A stretch of 64,000 nucleotides of DNA from Sediminicola sp040566555 (GTDB lineage: Bacteria > Bacteroidota > Bacteroidia > Flavobacteriales > Flavobacteriaceae). Below, in pieces: positions 62,308 to 64,000 of this stretch (the stretch's first letter is position 1; every line of letters begins with the position of its first letter). Below the pieces are notes generated by a model, which was not told the origin of the DNA, ran no database searches, and saw only the letters and a list, made by a program, of their open reading frames with translations. Made by a program: the position numbers and the translations under genes. The DNA is taken from positions 1 through 64,000 of the forward strand of contig NZ_JBEWYP010000004.1 of NCBI RefSeq assembly GCF_040566555.1. Direction: 5' to 3'.

Positions 62308-63210
62308 TCAAAAGTACAGTTCTTTTGCCACACGAAAGGTATTGGAATGGGCTTCAATAATAGTTTTAAGGTCGGGAGAATAGCCACCTCCCATGGAACA
62401 CTGAACAGGGATCTGATTTTTTTTACAGGTTTCCAAAACAAATTGGTCCCGTTTTTTACACCCATCCACAGTAAGTGCCAAGGTGCCCAATTTGTCCGTT
62501 TCAAGAATATCAACCCCACATAAGTAAAAGATAAAATCGGGCTTAACATCCTTGATCAATTGGGGTAGGATTTCCTTTACTATAGTTAAATATTCCTTGT
62601 CCTTAATGCCTTTTTTCAGGGCGATATCCAAATCGGATTTTTCTTTGCGAAAGGGATAATTTCCTTCCCCGTGCATGGAAAAGGTAAAGACCGATGGGTC
62701 ATCCTTGAATATTTCTGCGGTGCCATTCCCTTGGTGCACGTCCAGATCCACAATCAATATTTTTTTTGCCAGACCCTTGGCCTGCAGATAGCGGGCACCA
62801 ATAGCCTGATCGTTGAGCATGCAAAATGCTTCACCGCGGTCCGTATAGGCATGATGTGTTCCTCCAGCAATATTCATGGCAATACCATGCTCCAAGGCAT
62901 ACTCACTTCCCTTCATGGTTCCATCTGCAATAATCTGTTCCCGTAACACAAGATCTTCATTCAACGGAAACCCTATTTTCCTTGCTTCCCTTGGGGGGAT
63001 CTTCATATTGAGCAGGTCATAGAAATAATCGGGGTCATGAACGGCAACTATATATTTGTCATTGGGAATATCGGGCTCAAAGAAATCTGAAGTGGTACAG
63101 GTGCCTTCCAAAATCAATTGTTGGGGCAGTAGCTCATATTTCTCCATAGGGAACCGATGCCCTTTGGGAAGGGGATGGGTATAAATGGGATGATGTGCTA
63201 TTCTAAACAT
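62308..63210 (-). CDS. Histone deacetylase family (acetoin-utilisation AcuC-like) hydrolase
   Basis: A 300-residue zinc hydrolase. The zinc and catalytic residues are seen in NIAGGTHHAYTDRGEAFC (tandem HH), ILIVDLDVHQGNGTAEIF (DxDxHxG), FTFSMHGEGNYPF and FYLCGVDILETDKLGTL. MGGGYSPDL holds the late tyrosine. The family deacetylates acyl-lysine or small acetylated amines. It lies just before the PAP2 gene on the same strand. Confidence 0.9.
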   Translation of the reverse strand: MFRIAHHPIYTHPLPKGHRFPMEKYELLPQQLILEGTCTTSDFFEPDIPNDKYIVAVHDPDYFYDLLNMKIPPREARKIGFPLNEDLVLREQIIADGTMKGSEYALEHGIAMNIAGGTHHAYTDRGEAFCMLNDQAIGARYLQAKGLAKKILIVDLDVHQGNGTAEIFKDDPSVFTFSMHGEGNYPFRKEKSDLDIALKKGIKDKEYLTIVKEILPQLIKDVKPDFIFYLCGVDILETDKLGTLALTVDGCKKRDQFVLETCKKNQIPVQCSMGGGYSPDLKTIIEAHSNTFRVAKELYF

Positions 63211-63238
63211 ATGATGTAACGAAGGAATGCTTCAAAAG

Positions 63239-64000
63239 TTATTTATGCAATGCCAATTGTATCCTTTTGCGGGGAACATCCACCTCCAATACCTTAACGA
63301 TAACCTGTTGGTGAAGACTTACGTGTTCGTTGACATCTTTCACAAAGGTATCGGATAAGTTGGAGATATGGATAAGGCCACTTTCTTTGATCCCTACATC
63401 TACGAAGCAGCCAAAGTTGGTAATATTATTCACGATTCCCGGTAATAACTGTCCTTCCCTTAAATCGGTTATGGTTTTTATATTTTGGTTGAAGGTAAAT
63501 ACCTTGGCTTTCTCACGTAGATCTAGCCCAGGCTTTTCCAGTTCTTGAATGATATCCTCAAGGGTGGGCAAGCCTATGGTGTCCGTTGTATAGGCTTTTA
63601 AGTCGATGGTCTGAAGTTCTTTTTTATTGCCGATAAGGTCTGATATGGCAACCCCTTTGTCCTTGGTCATTTGTTGTACAATGGCGTAACTCTCTGGGTG
63701 CACGGCCGAATCATCCAATGGATTTTTTGCGTTTTTGATGCGCAGGAAGGCGGCTCCCTGTTCAAAGGCCTTTTCCCCCAATCGCGGCACCTTTTTTATG
63801 GCGGCCCTACTCGGGAAGGGTCCATTTTCATTTCTATAGGCCACAATATTTTCTGCGAGTTTTGGTCCTATTCCAGATACATAGCTCAACAAGGACGTAC
63901 TGGCGGTATTGATGTTTACCCCCACAAAATTCACGCAGCTTTCCACTACGGTATCCAAGGAGTTTTTAAGTTTGGCCTGGTCCACATCGTGCTGGTACTG
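63239..64000 (-). CDS. tex: Tex transcription accessory protein, C-terminal part (5' end outside window)
   Basis: A partial gene: 253 residues are visible and the frame is open to the window edge. The start QYQHDVDQAKL and VGVNINTASTSLLSYVSGIG are signature Tex sequences, followed by the helix-hairpin-helix pair (GPKLAENIVAYR; KKVPRLGEKAFEQGAAFLRI). An S1 domain (about the last 75 residues: LLPGIVNNITNFGCFVDVGI and KVLEVDVPRKRIQLALHK) ends the protein. Tex binds RNA and acts in transcription. The N-terminal YqgF-like part would lie beyond position 64000. Confidence 0.95.
   Translation of the reverse strand, partial: QYQHDVDQAKLKNSLDTVVESCVNFVGVNINTASTSLLSYVSGIGPKLAENIVAYRNENGPFPSRAAIKKVPRLGEKAFEQGAAFLRIKNAKNPLDDSAVHPESYAIVQQMTKDKGVAISDLIGNKKELQTIDLKAYTTDTIGLPTLEDIIQELEKPGLDLREKAKVFTFNQNIKTITDLREGQLLPGIVNNITNFGCFVDVGIKESGLIHISNLSDTFVKDVNEHVSLHQQVIVKVLEVDVPRKRIQLALHK

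Noticed and set aside
1..64000. CRISPR arrays, insertion sequences, prophage genes and toxin-antitoxin pairs
   Set aside because: Read for regular spaced repeats, transposase, integrase and phage structural motifs; none found. The XRE gene at 40326 pairs with a membrane protein, not with a recognisable toxin.

Overview
The window looks like the chromosome of a Flavobacteriaceae bacterium (Bacteroidota), probably marine. The evidence is a type IX secretion (T9SS) type B sorting domain, Bacteroidota-type -7 boxes (TAnnTTTG), several flavobacterial protein families, moderate AT richness and start codons without clear Shine-Dalgarno sequences. No insertion sequence, prophage, CRISPR array or rRNA was seen. 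The right edge cuts the gene for Tex.

Region 1 (0-19 kb) is a nearly complete nitrate assimilation locus. It holds a tRNA-Arg, a rubredoxin-tailed protein, a three-part fused assimilatory nitrate reductase, a NarL-type response regulator, an outer-membrane porin, a NarK-type nitrate transporter, uroporphyrinogen-III methyltransferase, NirB, NirD, a DUF4202 protein, a NarX-like sensor kinase with a nitrate-binding P-box, precorrin-2 dehydrogenase, and the molybdopterin genes moeA, moaE and a moaC-moaB fusion. Nitrate would enter by porin and transporter, be reduced by the Mo enzyme to nitrite and by siroheme NirBD to ammonium, with both cofactors partly made from the same locus. The promoters of nasA, the response regulator, the transporter, cobA and nirB share TACGTA-type sites. 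Several are paired with 10-bp periodicity, which forms an inverted 7-2-7 arrangement like that bound by NarL, and they abut -7-like boxes. This is the best candidate for an undescribed regulatory system here.

Region 2 (19-29 kb) is a polyamine operon: arginine decarboxylase, agmatinase, a bacterial deoxyhypusine synthase homolog (probably homospermidine synthase), a small acidic protein and an RMD1/DUF155 membrane protein. It is followed by a VOC protein, a zinc-protease-like/RimK ATP-grasp fusion, short-chain L-threonine dehydrogenase and small secreted proteins.

Region 3 (29-43 kb) is mixed housekeeping and stress: a polytopic M28 peptidase, a CBS protein, a ChaN-like protein, a CDGSH iron-sulfur protein, a TetR-DsbA-EthD-AhpD-like redox operon, a serine hydrolase, XRE/DUF4870-like and DUF2914 membrane proteins.

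Region 4 (43-49 kb) has a methyltransferase, an OprP-like porin, two tandem universal stress proteins and a cation:proton antiporter. An FNR-type palindrome sits at about -41 from a -7-like box ahead of the first stress gene, suggesting oxygen- or NO-linked control.

Region 5 (49-64 kb) holds small lipoproteins, a zinc-type dehydrogenase, a 1088-residue T9SS cargo protein flanked by imperfect direct repeats, ssb with helically phased upstream repeats, a secreted M28 peptidase, a PAP2 phosphatase, a histone-deacetylase-family protein and the 3' part of tex.
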